This document shows, in pieces, positions 47,786 through 57,603 of a stretch of DNA of 64,000 nt. A program made the position numbers and the translations under genes. The DNA is taken from assembly GCA_022495995.1 (NCBI GenBank), contig JAFEMH010001471.1:248001-312000 (forward strand), in the 5' to 3' direction. Source of the stretch: Adenophora triphylla var. japonica. Taxonomy: Eukaryota; Streptophyta; Magnoliopsida; Asterales; Campanulaceae. The notes under the pieces are model-generated. The model did no database searches and was not told where the DNA came from. It was given only the letters and a program-made list of their open reading frames with translations. Position 1 is the first letter of the stretch. Each line of letters begins with the position of its first letter.

Positions 47786-48245
47786 AACCGGCGGGTAACC
47801 GGCGGGTAACCGGTTTTTCAAAAAGGCAAACCTTAACCGAACCTCCCATTTACCGGTTTCGGATAGCCGATTCCGTTTAACCAGCGTTGACCGGTTTTGA
47901 CCGGTTGAAAACTGTCCGGTTGACCGGTCCGGTTTATAAAATGGCCACGTCTACTAGTAAGTAGTCAAAAGTCTTATGATTCTCTAGCAATTGTTCTTTT
48001 CTTTGTTGAATTGTATATAGGACAAGGTCTTACCAAATCTAGGGTGTTTGGTAAAGCCTCAACATCTCAAAGTGATGCAGTCTGTGCACTTGAGTAGAAA
48101 GTTTCATCCATGGAAGTTGATTTTGAAAGGCGTCAAGAGGCCCAACGAGCAGAATTTGCAAAGCAACTTGAGGCTCAACAAAAAATGATAGAAGCTTTGC
48201 AACGTAATTATATGCAACAACATGGAAATGGCAATAATGGGCTGT

Positions 48246-48672
48246 GGTATGTTTTCTTAATCCTATAAATCTAATATCACTGGTTGTTGACTCATAATTC
48301 ATTTGTCTAATTTAATTAGAATTCTTGTTGAATTGGGTCATGCTACAATGGAACCTGCCATATCAAGTTTGAACCACTAGAGAGACAGATCCTTTTCAAT
48401 TTCTTCTGGTCACATTTATGTTTGTTGTTTATTCTAGTGGCTGTTTACTTGCTCCCATTTTCATTTCCATTTCTTTATACTGCAATCTGTTTGTTAATCT
48501 GAAAATAGAAAGAAAAAACCCTGGAAAGAAAGAACACATCTACAAACTTGTATTGGGTCAATTTCACTTGCCCAGTCTGTTTGTAGCTTAGTATTATTAA
48601 ATAATGTGGAGACAGTAGAAAGTATCAATCCGTTTGTCTTGGGCCTCTTGGTAGTAGAGGTTTATGTACTCA

Positions 48673-48717
<45 letters not shown>

Positions 48718-49400
48718 GTAGTAATAGTAGAAGGTGGATATCGAAGACGATCTTGTCCATGTTTTCTTTCAATGAATTATGTAATTAAACATCGTAAATC
48801 TTTATTCTCTTTAATGTATCTTATTCTATCTACAGTCTTTTCATACAACCTGTGTGCAGAGACAATAGTATGTAGTTGTTTAGCATCTTTCTGACATTTT
48901 CCTTTAACTATACCTTCTTTATGAGCAGATATGGTGGAGGCATGAGTTCAGCCAAGGCCGCTTTGGAGAGTGATACAAAGGTAACATGTTCTTAGATTAT
49001 ACTCCCTCCGTTCCAAATTAAATGTTGCACCTATTTATTTCATAAGTACTGATCTGAGGTAATTCATCTAACAGAGGAGGTGGGAAATGCTGCGGCTTAT
49101 CTGGCATCACCATTGGCTTCAGCAATAACCGGAACAGTCTTGTAATTTATAAAACATAAGTACAATCTTTTTGTTATTGGTTAGATTTTATGGCATGAGA
49201 CATGGATGGACCTATTGGTGCTCAATGCTATTACATGTATTTTATATGTAGTGTATTTAGTTTTTGACAATTGCAAATGGGCTATCCCTTATTGGCCCTG
49301 TTTTGGATTCCTGCTGATTTTCCAGCTTGTGCTCTATGTTGTTTCTGCTGGTGTATTTTTGGGTAAAACTAATAATACAGGGCTCACTGGGAAGAAAAGT
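48246..49400 (+). other. CACTA-2 3' region: microsatellite, partial MITE end, possible small exons
   Basis: A (CT)n microsatellite lies at 48676-48712. An exon-like piece, GGGMSSAKAALESDTK after an AG acceptor, lies at about 48930-48980 with a GTAAC donor. A Stowaway-type end (CTCCCTCCGTTCC) lies at 48999. A 71-codon hydrophobic frame (49206-49421) is unconvincing. Confidence 0.5.
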
Positions 49401-49404
49401 CTAC

Positions 49405-49915
49405 TTATTTACGGTGGATAAACGAAGCCGCCATAAATAGACTAGTTATTTACGGCGACTTCGTTTATCCACCGTAAATAAGTTCAATGGACGACTCGCC
49501 CCCAAAGGGGGACGAGGTTATCAAAGAGAGTTAAAATGGGGATGATTCATGCTGTGATGGACGAATCGTCTCTTATATACGGCGGCCTAGACCCGCTGTA
49601 ATTATATGTCATTATATACGGCGGTAACCTCAGCGCCGTATAAAACTTTCTCAAATACGGCTGTAATACATATGTCGTATTTGTATTTCATTATATACGG
49701 TGGTACATCAGTCGCCGTATTTGCCCTTGATTATATACGACGGATGTATTTCCGCCGTAAATATTATATACGGCGGTATATTCGCCGTAAATACTATATA
49801 CGTCGCGAATTTATATGCCGCCCAATATACGGTGGTATATCCGCCGTAAATACTATATACGGCGGCCCCGATCACTGTATACGGCGGATTTTAACCGCTG
49901 TAAATAGTGTATTAT
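49405..49915. repeat. Right subterminal array of CACTA-2
   Basis: Dense TATATACGGCGG / CCGCCGTA words in both orientations. At 49411-49475 it contains an inverted pair (GGTGGATAAACGAAG and CTTCGTTTATCCACC) that could form a hairpin. The mirror array is at 28775-29175. Confidence 0.9.
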
Positions 49916-49989
49916 CTTGTAGTGACAGGCTATAATAAACCCTTCTTTCACATAGAAATACAACGGTAGACTGAATCAAACAACTCAGT

Positions 49990-51160
49990 TCCCTCTACCC
50001 CAGACAACTTTACTATAACAACTCAAAATCACGACTATGTCTACCCGTTTCTCTAACACCCTTGCCCTAGCTTCTGCTTCTTCTCGCTTTTCCTCTGCAC
50101 GGCGAAGCTGAAGTGAAAACAGTGATAAGGATATGAACGAAACTAACTCTATTGAGCATGCCTGTTATAGTTGCTTCCAGTTTGATGAGGTCGGGAAAAA
50201 ACAAAAAGAAAATTGTTGCTCATCTTATCTATGACAATATCATTCTCTTCTTGTAGCATATCTAACTGCATGTGACAAGGTTAGTCATCTTATTTATCAG
50301 TTAATAAATGGGAGTGCAAATTCATGAAATTTCAAGCTCGGCCCTTGATACATCGTGACATTATACATTCTTCAGTGGGCTACTATACAAATAAGAAAGC
50401 AAAAATGAGAGCAGAAGAGTTATACTTCATCACGAAGTACATATGCCTCATGCTGATTTCCAGTGTTTTTCATATCAATCCATCCCATATCTGATGGATG
50501 TCTGAAAAAACATGCATATATACTTCATATACTGACATAAGATTACACCATAGCGTTCTTGCAACTTGAAGATACATGCATAAGCTTGCGGACAAGATGA
50601 TGAGAAGGTCAATCAGAAAATATCATGTACGGTGATTGTGGAACATACAAAGGCTATTTTTATTAGCAACTCTATTAGGATATGTATTGTACCTACACGT
50701 TGCTTATCAATATCAACATCAAGAATTACTCTATGTGTAACTTCATGCACCTCTTCCACCTTCAACTCCTTCTGAATTATAATATATTTACTAGAACCAT
50801 GAATTTGTGAGTACTACTGCTGGTGTCATTTTGATACAGTCCAGACACCAATGACATAGTACTGCCAATGAATCATTTGCTCCTTTCAGAATTTGACTAT
50901 CATTAACCATGTTCTTGCAATAACCCTCGTAGCTATATGCAATCTTCCATTTTAAAAATCAATCATTCAATTTGGGATGGAAAGAGTAAGATGTGATAAG
51001 ATTTTAAGAATAAATCCATCAGTTTTTAAGTAAAAGGAAAAATGAGAGAGTTGAGAGTACGTGTCAAAAGTGTACCAAACATGCTAGGTTTGCGACAACT
51101 TCAACAGATCGAGACTTATATCCCAAAGTCTCTACATTTTGGTCGACGCCTGAAAAAAGC
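49990..51160 (-). pseudogene. Exon-like coding traces of CACTA-1
   Basis: On the minus strand, blocks bordered by splice-like signals stay open: about 51060-51145 (GVDQNVETLGYKSRSVEVVANL after TTTTTTCAG), about 50695-50775 (QKELKVEEVHEVTHRVILDVDIDKQR before a GTAGGT donor), about 50430-50520 (HPSDMGWIDMKNTGNQHEAYVLRDE), and about 49985-50112 (LQLRRAEEKREEAEARARV, a coiled coil). I recognise no family. They could be the second gene of CACTA-1 or further captured sequence. Confidence 0.35.
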
Positions 51161-51354
51161 TATATGTAATAATCAAAATAAAACCACACATACCAACAAA
51201 AATAGATGTATATAAGAACGAATCTAAAGGAATTGATAGGGCGACATTAAAAAACCCATATCAATAAACACAACACAGAGAAAACACATAAATTAAAGGT
51301 TCACAAAATTATGATATTTTGACCAAAGTAAACACAAAAATTAAAGGTAAAGTC

Positions 51355-51674
51355 TCAAAATGGTTTGGGATCATTGGAGTTCTTACACAACACAGGGAAA
51401 TTCGTCTTTGTTTTATCTCCACGGAGACTCCAGGCGACGGCATCGTAAGCTCGAGCAGCACCCTCCGCCGAATCGAAAGTACCGAGCCAAACCCTAGTCT
51501 TCTTCCATGGATCTCTAATCTCCACAGCGAACTTACCCATGGTCTTTTTCTAACCCCTCTGAATCTAATCTCTTTCATGAATCCAAATCCATTGTTCGTC
51601 TTTTCGGCCGCCGGTTGTTGATGCGCCATCAACGTTTTCTTGGCGGTGGCCGCGACAGTTATGGCTCTCCGCAT
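51355..51674 (-). pseudogene. AP2/ERF transcription-factor fragment captured in CACTA-1
   Basis: ATG at 51672-51674 (MRRAITVAATAKKT), then [12 protein letters not shown], where the frame breaks, and in the next frame [48 protein letters not shown]. This is one complete ~58-residue AP2/ERF DNA-binding domain of the ERF subfamily (WLGTF and AYD elements, NFP end). The [14 protein letters not shown] form is like group VIII ERFs, which are often repressors with an EAR motif. The break is explained by loss of one G in a TGGGG run near 51541. The frame ends soon after the domain (NDPKPF-stop at 51355-51357), so the normal C-terminal part is missing. It lies between the CACTA-1 coding traces and its right subterminal repeats. 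Domain call strong; capture inferred from position. Confidence 0.88.
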
Positions 51675-51837
51675 AGGCAATTAGAAGGAATAGATAGGGG
51701 AAACGATTTGGATTTGGATTAGGATTTGGATTTAGAGGGATTTTTTGAAGGGAATTTGGAAATTTGGGAGGAGAATTTGGGGAAGGCGCTGGAGTTTTGG
51801 AGTTTGGAATTTTGGAGTAAAAATAAAATTAAAAGAA

Positions 51838-51985
51838 TAGTTAATAGGTAAACCACGGTCAATTCTTAAACCGGTGCAAAAAAAATTTATTTGCTCCGGT
51901 TAAAAAGATCGTGGTTTATAGTAAATTATTTGCCACGGTTAACGGACCGTGACAAATAAAATGTGACAAAAATACCTTTTTTCTT
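51838..51985. repeat. Right subterminal repeats of CACTA-1
   Basis: Words ACCACGGTC, CCGGTGCAAA, CGTGGTTTATAGTAAAT and GCCACGGTTAACGGACCGTGACAAAT mirror those at 27601-27995. Confidence 0.7.
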
Positions 51986-51994
51986 GTAGCGGAA

Positions 51995-52601
51995 TTCTAG
52001 TGAACGCACACTACGCGCACTCTTATCATGTACACTTGCACACTACAACCCCAAACCCAGGATGGTCTCAGTTGTAGTTCGAAAGGTGTTTCTATGCCTC
52101 TCTTGCACGCACAGGATCATTCCAAACATCCCATCCTAGCCAGTGTCAACCATGCACTATTTGCGTCACACTCTGTCCCAGACTTGGTTGGTTTTTGACC
52201 CATTCTGTGTCATAAAGCCTAGATATATATCCCAGGTCAATCATTTTCTGAGTCAAAACCTAAAAGTCAAGGTCACTTGCGAAAGCAAGCTCGGCAGAAT
52301 CACATGTTGACCCGATCTTGACTTATAGCGTTAACTCAGACACTGACCTATATTGGATATACGTTAATGCCCAATGTGACACCATGTCATCAAGTCCTTA
52401 ATGCGTCACCCATGAGAAATATGAACTAGTCAAAACTTAAAGTCAAAGATCTCTTGTGAAAGCAAGGCAAAGAGAGGTCATGCCAAATTTTTGACCCGAT
52501 CTTGACTCAAGGATGTTGTCTTTGTTCACTATTCACATGGCGGAAATATTGAAACTTACATGACAGGCTCGGTCCTTAGGTTTGTTTCTCTTTTCAGTCG
52601 G
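51995..52601 (+). other. Leader of Tat-like element 2, right part
   Basis: Continues the leader cut at 27589: it begins with a CACACTACGCGCAC-rich stretch equivalent to that in gypsy C. Two direct repeats with TGACCCGATCTTGACT lie at about 52255-52330 and 52430-52515. No coding sequence before element 3 starts at 52602. Confidence 0.55.
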
Positions 52602-54411
52602 TGGAAACCGCTTGCCCTATAGGACCTTTGCTCGGGGTTGTTCGCCCTGGGAGGTCGAAATACAGGTGAAAAATGAGGGGATTATAGACGCAGTGATGGT
52701 TTCCACTGACCCAGGATATAGAATAGTTGCGAAAAATAAGAGCAATATTTTCCAATCATTTAGGATTTTGAGAAAACATATTTTAAGTAAATTGAAACAG
52801 CCAAAAAAAAAAAGGAAATTGAATGTGCGCTCGCCCGAAAAATAAGATATAATGGAAAGGAAAGGAGTCGCCACGCCGTTTTAAGAGGAAACATTGAAAA
52901 CCTTTTTAAGAGAGAAAATGGGTTCGGGGGTCAGGTTACGTGTTGGGAAGAACCGAGAGTTCACCCAACACGCCTCGTCCATAGACGAGTCTTTCTAATC
53001 TAGACATCCAAATAATTCAAAAGACGTGCAAACAATGATAATGGAACAAAGTGTGATAAACATGCATTTTATTGAATAAAAGAGATCATTACAACTTGTA
53101 GACCAATTGTCCGGGAGACCACATCCCTTTACATCAACTAGAGACAGATTACAAGAACAAAAGGTCCTCTGCAAAGGGTCATATATGTCGCGTGACATAT
53201 GACTCCTTTGTCCCGATATGTCGCGTGACATATGTTCACCTTGCAGAGGCTCACAAATCAAACAGATCACCAAATCACTAGATAAAATGAACAGAAGCCA
53301 GATCTAGGAACTAAGCAACATGAATACAAAACTACATTCTAGAAAACTGAACAAAACAAGCTATAACTGAAATATGGTCCCTGCAGATGGTCACAACATG
53401 TCGCGTGACACAGGACTCCTCATGTCCACATGTGTCGCGTGACATATGTTTACCATCTGCAGGTACCTCACAGATTGAGATGCAGATCCAACAATAACAC
53501 AACGATTATATCATAGACAGTAATAACAACACGAATTAAACACGAATCAATCAAAGGGATGTGGATATGGGAGATCCACACTCCCTTGATGCCCAAATTG
53601 CAAATCCAAATAGATCACATCAATATCAAGCAATTGGACTCAAGTATAAGCTATTAAACTGAGAGATTGCAGTTGCCACTTGATAATTTGAGGCAGAAGA
53701 GGCCTGATTATCAAGTGGAGAGAGAGAGAGAGAGAGTAATTAGAACAAAATGGATGAGAGAGAGAGAGGGGGAGAGTGTTACCCTTGTAGTCCTCAACTC
53801 TTACACCAAGTTAGGTGTAGGAGCCTTCAATTCAACTTCGAGATGGAGATCTGAGCACTGATTGAGAGCTGAATCAAGGGGCTTCAAGTGTATAGGGGAG
53901 TAGAGATGGAATTGGGTTGAAGAGAGATGAGAGGTGATGGAAATTGGAGGGGAATTGTGAGGTTTTGGTATGAGAGAGAGAGAGAGAGAGAGAGTTTCTG
54001 GCGTAATTTGGGTAGAGTGACTTTAGGAAGGTCGAAAAGGGATCCAAAACTGAGAGGGGTAGGGTCTTATTTATAGCTGTTGTCTATGGTCACTATGTGT
54101 CGCACGACGTAACGTTACCACTTTCCATGCTTCAAGTTGTCGCGTGACACAAGGTGACAATAACCGTTTTTGGCGCCAAAACTGATTCTGGAAGCTTCCT
54201 AGGTAATACCCGAAAAGTCCAAAACAGTTTTATTCCCTCTAGGTCCTTTAACTCGAGCAAGTACAAAAAAGTACTTCCTTCGCGAGAAACATATGAAATG
54301 TTTCCGAAAGTCTCGGGATGGACCGAGAATTTACCAAAATGCCCCTAAATGCAATTTTATTATTTAAAATGCATCTTGGAAAGGTCGCGAATTTGGATTG
54401 GCGTACTTACA
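52602..54411 (-). repeat. 3' LTR of element 3
   Basis: 1810 bp. On minus it starts TGTAAGTACGCCAATCC at 54411, has TATA (CTATAAATAAG) at 54066-54076, the CTGACCCCCGAACCC and GGCGTGGCGACTCC blocks near 52925 and 52870, and ends GGTTTCCA at 52602. The left boundary is inferred from the CA rule. It contains six TGTC-N4-GACA-type units and several (GA)n tracts (53719-53736, 53974-53994). Confidence 0.75.
53163..53465. promoter_or_regulatory. Two nested-hairpin modules in the LTR of element 3
   Basis: Module 1 (about 53163-53250) is bounded by CCTCTGCAAAGG and CCTTGCAGAGG and holds two TGTCGCGTGACATATG units. Module 2 (about 53380-53464) is bounded by CCCTGCAGATGG and CCATCTGCAGG and holds the same pair. 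Two further units lie at 54099 and 54138, upstream of the TATA box. These form inverted repeats within inverted repeats. The role is unknown. Confidence 0.6.
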
Positions 54412-54424
54412 GAGCCCCTCGGCA
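54412..54424 (-). other. Polypurine tract of element 3
   Basis: On minus TGCCGAGGGGCTC, directly before the LTR start TGTAAG. Same core as gypsy C. Confidence 0.75.
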
Positions 54425-54669
54425 ACGTCACTTATGAAAGAAGTGAGGTTGTCGATAAAATAAGACCCAATCCCAATGAGCGGCTGGGAAATGAAGCGGA
54501 GGGCTAGGAAAGTAAGCTGGGGGAAAGGATGGCTGGACCTTTTGAGAAAGGATTCCTACGTATCCCGGGGAGGGAATCAAGCCAAATCGTAGTTCGTAAT
54601 AACTATAAGCAAGAAAGGGGTAGAGATGTATCTTCATACCTTTGCTGTGCTTACCTGTGACTTCTTGAG

Positions 54670-55445
54670 GGTTCTAAACCTGGTGGAAGACTATTTTGAG
54701 GCGTCTGAACCTAATGGGAGACTGTTTTGAGGCGTCTGAACCTGATGGCGAGACTATTTTGAGGCGTCTGAACCTGATGGCGAGACTGTTTTGAGGCGTC
54801 TGAACCTGGTGGCGAGACTATTTTGAGGCGTCTGAACACTATTTTGAGGCGTCTGAACCTGATGGTGAGACTGTTTTGAGGCGTCTGAACCTGGTGGCGA
54901 GATCGCTTGAGGCGTACGAACCCGATGGCGAGGACTGTTTTGAGGCGTCGAACTTGATGGCGAGACTGTTTTTGAGGCATCTCGAACACGGTGGTGAGGC
55001 TTGTTTTGAGGCGTCGAACGATGGTGAGAGATCGTTTTGAGGCGTCCCGAACTGATGGTGAGACTGTTTTGAGGCGTCTGAACCTGGTGGCGAGACTGTT
55101 TTGAGGCGTCTGAACCTGATGGCGAGACTGTTTTGAGGCATCTGAACCTGATGGTGAGACTGTTTTGAGTTTGAGGCATCTGAACCTGATGGTGAGACTA
55201 TTTTGAGGCGTTTGAACCTGATGGGAGGCATTTTGAGGCGTACGAACACGATGGAAGACTCGTTTTGAGGCGTCGAACTGATGGCGAGAATGTTTTGAGG
55301 CGTTCGAACTCGATGGCGAGGCTTGTTTTGAGGCGTACGAACACAGTGGAAGACTGTTTTGAGGCGTCTGAACCTGGTGGCGAGACTGTTTTGAGGCATC
55401 TGGACCTGGTGGAGAGACTATTTTGAGGCGTCTGAACCTGGTATC
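54670..55445. repeat. Tandem array of element 3 (~32 bp unit)
   Basis: About 24 units of GACTGTTTTGAGGCGTCTGA plus ACCTGATGGCGA, with indels. It lies between the antisense ORF and the 3' LTR. A second short repeat (AGCTGCCGGAGGGGTTGATG) occurs three times at 55450-55565. Long frames here are repeat artefacts. Confidence 0.93.
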
Positions 55446-55569
55446 TGGAATCTGTAGCTGCCGGAGGGGTTGATGCTACTACTGCTGGGGATAGGTGTAG
55501 CTGCCGGAGGGATCTCATGCTACTGCTTGTAATCATGGCTGCCGGAGGGGTTGATGCTACTACTGCTGC

Positions 55570-56260
55570 TGACAAGGACTTTTGCTTGCTGGGCAGCGAC
55601 TCTTGTTGATGGCTGACGGTGGGGCTTATGGCTTTTTGACGTGCTCTAGGAGTTTCAGGTAGGCGTGGACTTTTCCGTCTCGGCTCTGCTTTGAGGGGCA
55701 GTCTTGTAGATCTGCTCAGTTAACTGTGGTACCCTGCAGGGGGAAAGCGACACTCGAAACACTATAGTCTAATTATGCTAGCTTGTTAGCAAAGGTTAAA
55801 CTATGTTAGCTTGTGTGCGTGAGTCTGTTCATTCTGAGAGCGAGAGAAAGGTGTTCAGTTTATTATATGGAAAGGTCGGCTTTGTCGGCTTTGTACATAA
55901 GTTTCTGGAATTTCCTTTCGGGGTAATTGTGTATAGTGGTACATATGGTGGGGAAGGTTCCTCTCCCGTGCAGTAACATATGGGTGCAAGGTGTATTGCA
56001 GCGACGGCGAGTTAAAGGATGTCACGGAGATCACTTGCAGGACCCTGGTGTTTCCTGATGCATACCTAGTATGTCGCCCACACTATGTGTACGTACATCA
56101 ATATACGTCGCACGACTAGACGAGGCTCACGACAGGGTCTATTTAAAATCAGTGCCGGCCCCAAATCTGCAGGTCATTGCTTTTCCAGCAAAAGGGCAAT
56201 AGCAGTCTCAGCTTGACAAATAGGCGACTTTGGCAACAAAGGTTGGAACTTTCAATCATC
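55570..56260. other. Spacer between tandem array and antisense ORF
   Basis: No coding signal. Read on + it is the leader of the antisense ORF starting at 56261. Confidence 0.5.
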
Positions 56261-57603
56261 ATGGAGCAATATAACGAGGAAATAGCTTCTTGGGAACATC
56301 AATTTTGCCAAGACTTTATCGAGGTTTCACAATTTCACCAAAAGCATCATGGGAAAATCATTGGTAAGCGATATGGTATGCCGTGCCTCTGGCCTCTGAA
56401 GAACTGGAGAGTAGATTGGGACTTGCTCCGAGCAGCTTCGCAATTTTGGGACTCGGAGAGGCATGTGTTTACTTTCTCATACAATGATCTGACGCCAACC
56501 ATAGAGGATTTCTGGGCATTGACGGGTTTGAGTGAGGTGGCAACTGCGGCATTTCCTCGGGATAGGCGGCCAGTTGTGGAGCAGTTATCAGACTTCTTGT
56601 GCCTGCCAGTAGATCAGGTGGCTCCCATGGTTCTAAACAGTGAGTTTGTAGACTTGACCCGGATGGCTCGTCTGCGGTCTTCTAGCCCGGCATTGTTCAA
56701 TCTCTCTACTTCGCTGGATATGTATGTATTGTTCACCTTGTCGGCATACTACTTCTGCGGTCATGTCAGAGTCTGCTCAGGTGCGCTGCTGGAGGTTGTC
56801 AGACAGCTTAGGGGTGACTGAGGCGTGGATCTTTCTCAAATTCGGTTCGGCCAAGGGGAGATGGACATTATACCCCTGCTATTAGCTGAGACTTATCACG
56901 GCCTTGATAGACTAGCCGGAGGATCTGACTTCATGGGCGCGGGCAGCCCCACTCTGTTATCTTTATGGCTTTCTGAGAGACTGCGCTTGATTGGGCCATT
57001 ACCGGAGGGTCAAACAGCAATGCCTTGGGTGACCAGACAACGCAGATTACTGAGGGATGCAGCAGCTGATAGTTGGCAGGTGAGATTGATACGATACGAG
57101 ACTGCTGATCTGAACTTCTGGATTCCAACATGGGGATTAAAAACTATGAGAGACGTTCAGGATGGGTCGGTAGTAGTCAGACTGCCGGGGCTACATGTGT
57201 CCTCATTCTGTATCCCGTCATTGGTAAGCAGCAGCTGATAGTTGGAAGGGAATACTTAGGAGCAGAATATCCATCCAGTTGATCCTTTCGAGATGCAGAA
57301 GCCAGAGGGAATCCAGATAATGTTACCGGCGATACTGTGGGGGATTATGAGAAACGAGAGATCCGGAGGGCTGCTCTGAGGGATGATCCAGATGTGAGTG
57401 CTCGCAGAGAGGCTTTGCGATAAGAGAGGGCTGCCAGGGCTGTTTTGAGGGAGACTGGCTTAATCGAACCACCAACACGCAGTATACCAGAGCTGGGGCG
57501 AGCTCAAACCGATTTATTCGACATTCCTAAACCAAAGACCTCCCGGGGACCGAGGAAGAGGAAAGATAGGGGTGCGAGTTCGGGAGCGGGAACGAGCCTC
57601 TAG
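56261..57603 (+). pseudogene. Antisense ORF of element 3, plant-mobile-domain type
   Basis: The first ATG is at 56261 (MEQYNEEIAS). The frame is open to 57238 except for one TGA at 56819-56821. The block WDLLRAASQFWDSERHVFTF..NDLTPTIEDFWALTGL is characteristic of the plant mobile domain / aminotransferase-like family found in transposons and some host proteins. A GTAAG at 57221-57225 could be a donor. In another frame 57307-57603 continues with charged residues and a basic tail (SRGPRKRKDRG), with one more stop. It is antisense to the pol of its element. Function unknown. Confidence 0.75.

Larger units (their letters stand above)
44229..47953 (-). mobile_element. hAT transposon nested in CACTA-2
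   Basis: Ends TCTAGACGTGGCC and GGCCACGTCTA. The 8 bp TSD is ctagtaac / ctagtaag (44221-44228, 47954-47961), one mismatch. Both end regions carry CCGG-rich words and CTCGGCCGAG palindromes. The transposase reads on minus. Size 3.7 kb, typical of an autonomous hAT. Confidence 0.88.
43892..48245 (+). pseudogene. CACTA-2 second protein, Transposase_24-like (Ptta/En/Spm), split by a hAT element
   Basis: Exon 43892-44145 begins MPPRKQIGEVSSRKGRG. After a frame change at an A-run it reads FNEFGQPCGGES and GYFVRNGENFSLTKDW, ending at a GTAAG donor. Exon 48021-48245 reads SRVFGKASTSQSDAVCALE, a TAG stop, then an E/Q/A-rich coiled coil (RRQEAQRAEFAKQLEAQQ). This matches the second CACTA product, which binds subterminal repeats. 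A 3.7 kb hAT element sits in the intron between them. Defects: frameshift and internal stop. Confidence 0.75.
28743..49924 (+). mobile_element. CACTA (En/Spm) element CACTA-2, nested in CACTA-1
   Basis: The left end is CACTACAAGA at 28743 and the right end TCTTGTAGTG at 49924, a perfect 10 bp inverted terminus, with the 3 bp TSD aca on both sides (28740-28742, 49925-49927). Long subterminal arrays of TATATACGGCGG words lie at both ends. It encodes a tnp2-type transposase and a Transposase_24-like second protein on +, both broken. With gypsy C and the hAT element removed it is about 7.9 kb, a usual size for an autonomous CACTA. Confidence 0.94.
27592..51991 (-). mobile_element. CACTA (En/Spm) element CACTA-1, outer
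   Basis: The left end is CACTACAAGAA at 27592. The right end is TTCTTGTAGCG at 51991, one base off the perfect inverted terminus. The 3 bp TSD gaa flanks both (27589-27591, 51992-51994). Both subterminal zones carry the same word set (GTGGCTAAT, CCGTGACAAATA, CACGGTT). Without CACTA-2 and its passengers the element is about 3.2 kb. Its own coding traces read on minus. It carries an AP2/ERF fragment near the right end. The target was the leader of Tat-like element 2. Confidence 0.82.

Noticed and set aside
49606..49935. 109-codon frame at the CACTA-2 right end
   Set aside because: Translation of the subterminal TATATACGGCGG array (YIRRKYYIRR repeats); repeat-driven.
54711..55575. Overlapping minus-strand frames of 92-186 codons
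   Set aside because: Artefacts of the ~32 bp tandem array (repeated FRRLKTVSPSGS-like units) in several frames at once.
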